Shown piece by piece: positions 41,658 through 41,825 of a stretch of DNA of 41,825 nucleotides. The notes under the pieces are model-generated. The model worked only from the letters and a program-made list of their open reading frames with translations, was not told the DNA's origin and searched no databases. The DNA is from Bacillota bacterium (lineage in GTDB: Bacteria; Bacillota; Dehalobacteriia; UBA4068; UBA4997): positions 1 to 41,825 of the forward strand of contig JAETTP010000018.1 of NCBI GenBank assembly GCA_021769035.1, in the 5' to 3' direction. Made by a program: the position numbers and the translations under genes. How positions within the stretch are numbered: position 1 is the stretch's first letter; every line of letters starts with the position of its first letter.

Positions 41658-41825
41658 GGCTGTTTCCAGAGTGGACGGAAGCGGCAGGCACCACATTATC
41701 GCAGGGTGCTTTTTTATTTTCGCTCGTTATAAATTACACCTGCGATATTTGTTCACACTAAGCTCTTGCTTCGCCTTTCGCTATGCTCAGGCTTGCAAAT
41801 CGCTAAGTGTTCACTTAAAACGGTA
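41658..41825 (+). ncRNA. 5' structured leader homologous to the minus-strand leader at 20335-20480, truncated by the window edge
   Basis: Shares CACCTGCGRTATTTGTTCRCACTAAGCT and the GCAATCGCTAA...CACTTAA...ACGG block with the reverse complement of 20335-20416. Confidence 0.65.

Overview
The window looks like a chromosomal segment of an anaerobic Firmicute; SLH-anchored proteins make a Negativicutes-like lineage plausible, but this was not tested. Most genes are on the minus strand. Recognisable housekeeping genes are rpoB-rpoC, panB, thiC, crcB/fluC, the whiA-yvcK-rapZ-uvrC-uvrA cluster and a deoxyinosine DNA glycosylase. The left edge looks like the promoter/leader region of an rRNA operon that runs leftwards out of the window. 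Accessory content includes two SLH-anchored surface proteins, a Phd/YefM-ParE/RelE toxin-antitoxin pair, a stand-alone PBECR-like nuclease gene, an Rpn-type PD-(D/E)XK protein, a DUF697-like GTPase with an unlisted 34-aa membrane peptide, and two convergent ECF sigma modules. The most interesting signal is not in the ORF track. At ~20118-20515, two convergent perfect-consensus promoters (TTGACA-17-TATAAT) flank a 26-codon ORF (MRISFDLWHFHVVISIKLKKHRGNRH) with a near-ideal Shine-Dalgarno, a short antisense RNA and nested 5'-3' complementarity. This has the architecture of a type I toxin-antitoxin locus. A diverged second copy of its promoter and structured leader starts at 41623 and is cut by the right edge, and one predicted stem shows a compensatory base change between the copies. 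A second candidate structured RNA (~190 nt, 6S-like rod) lies at ~4496-4690.
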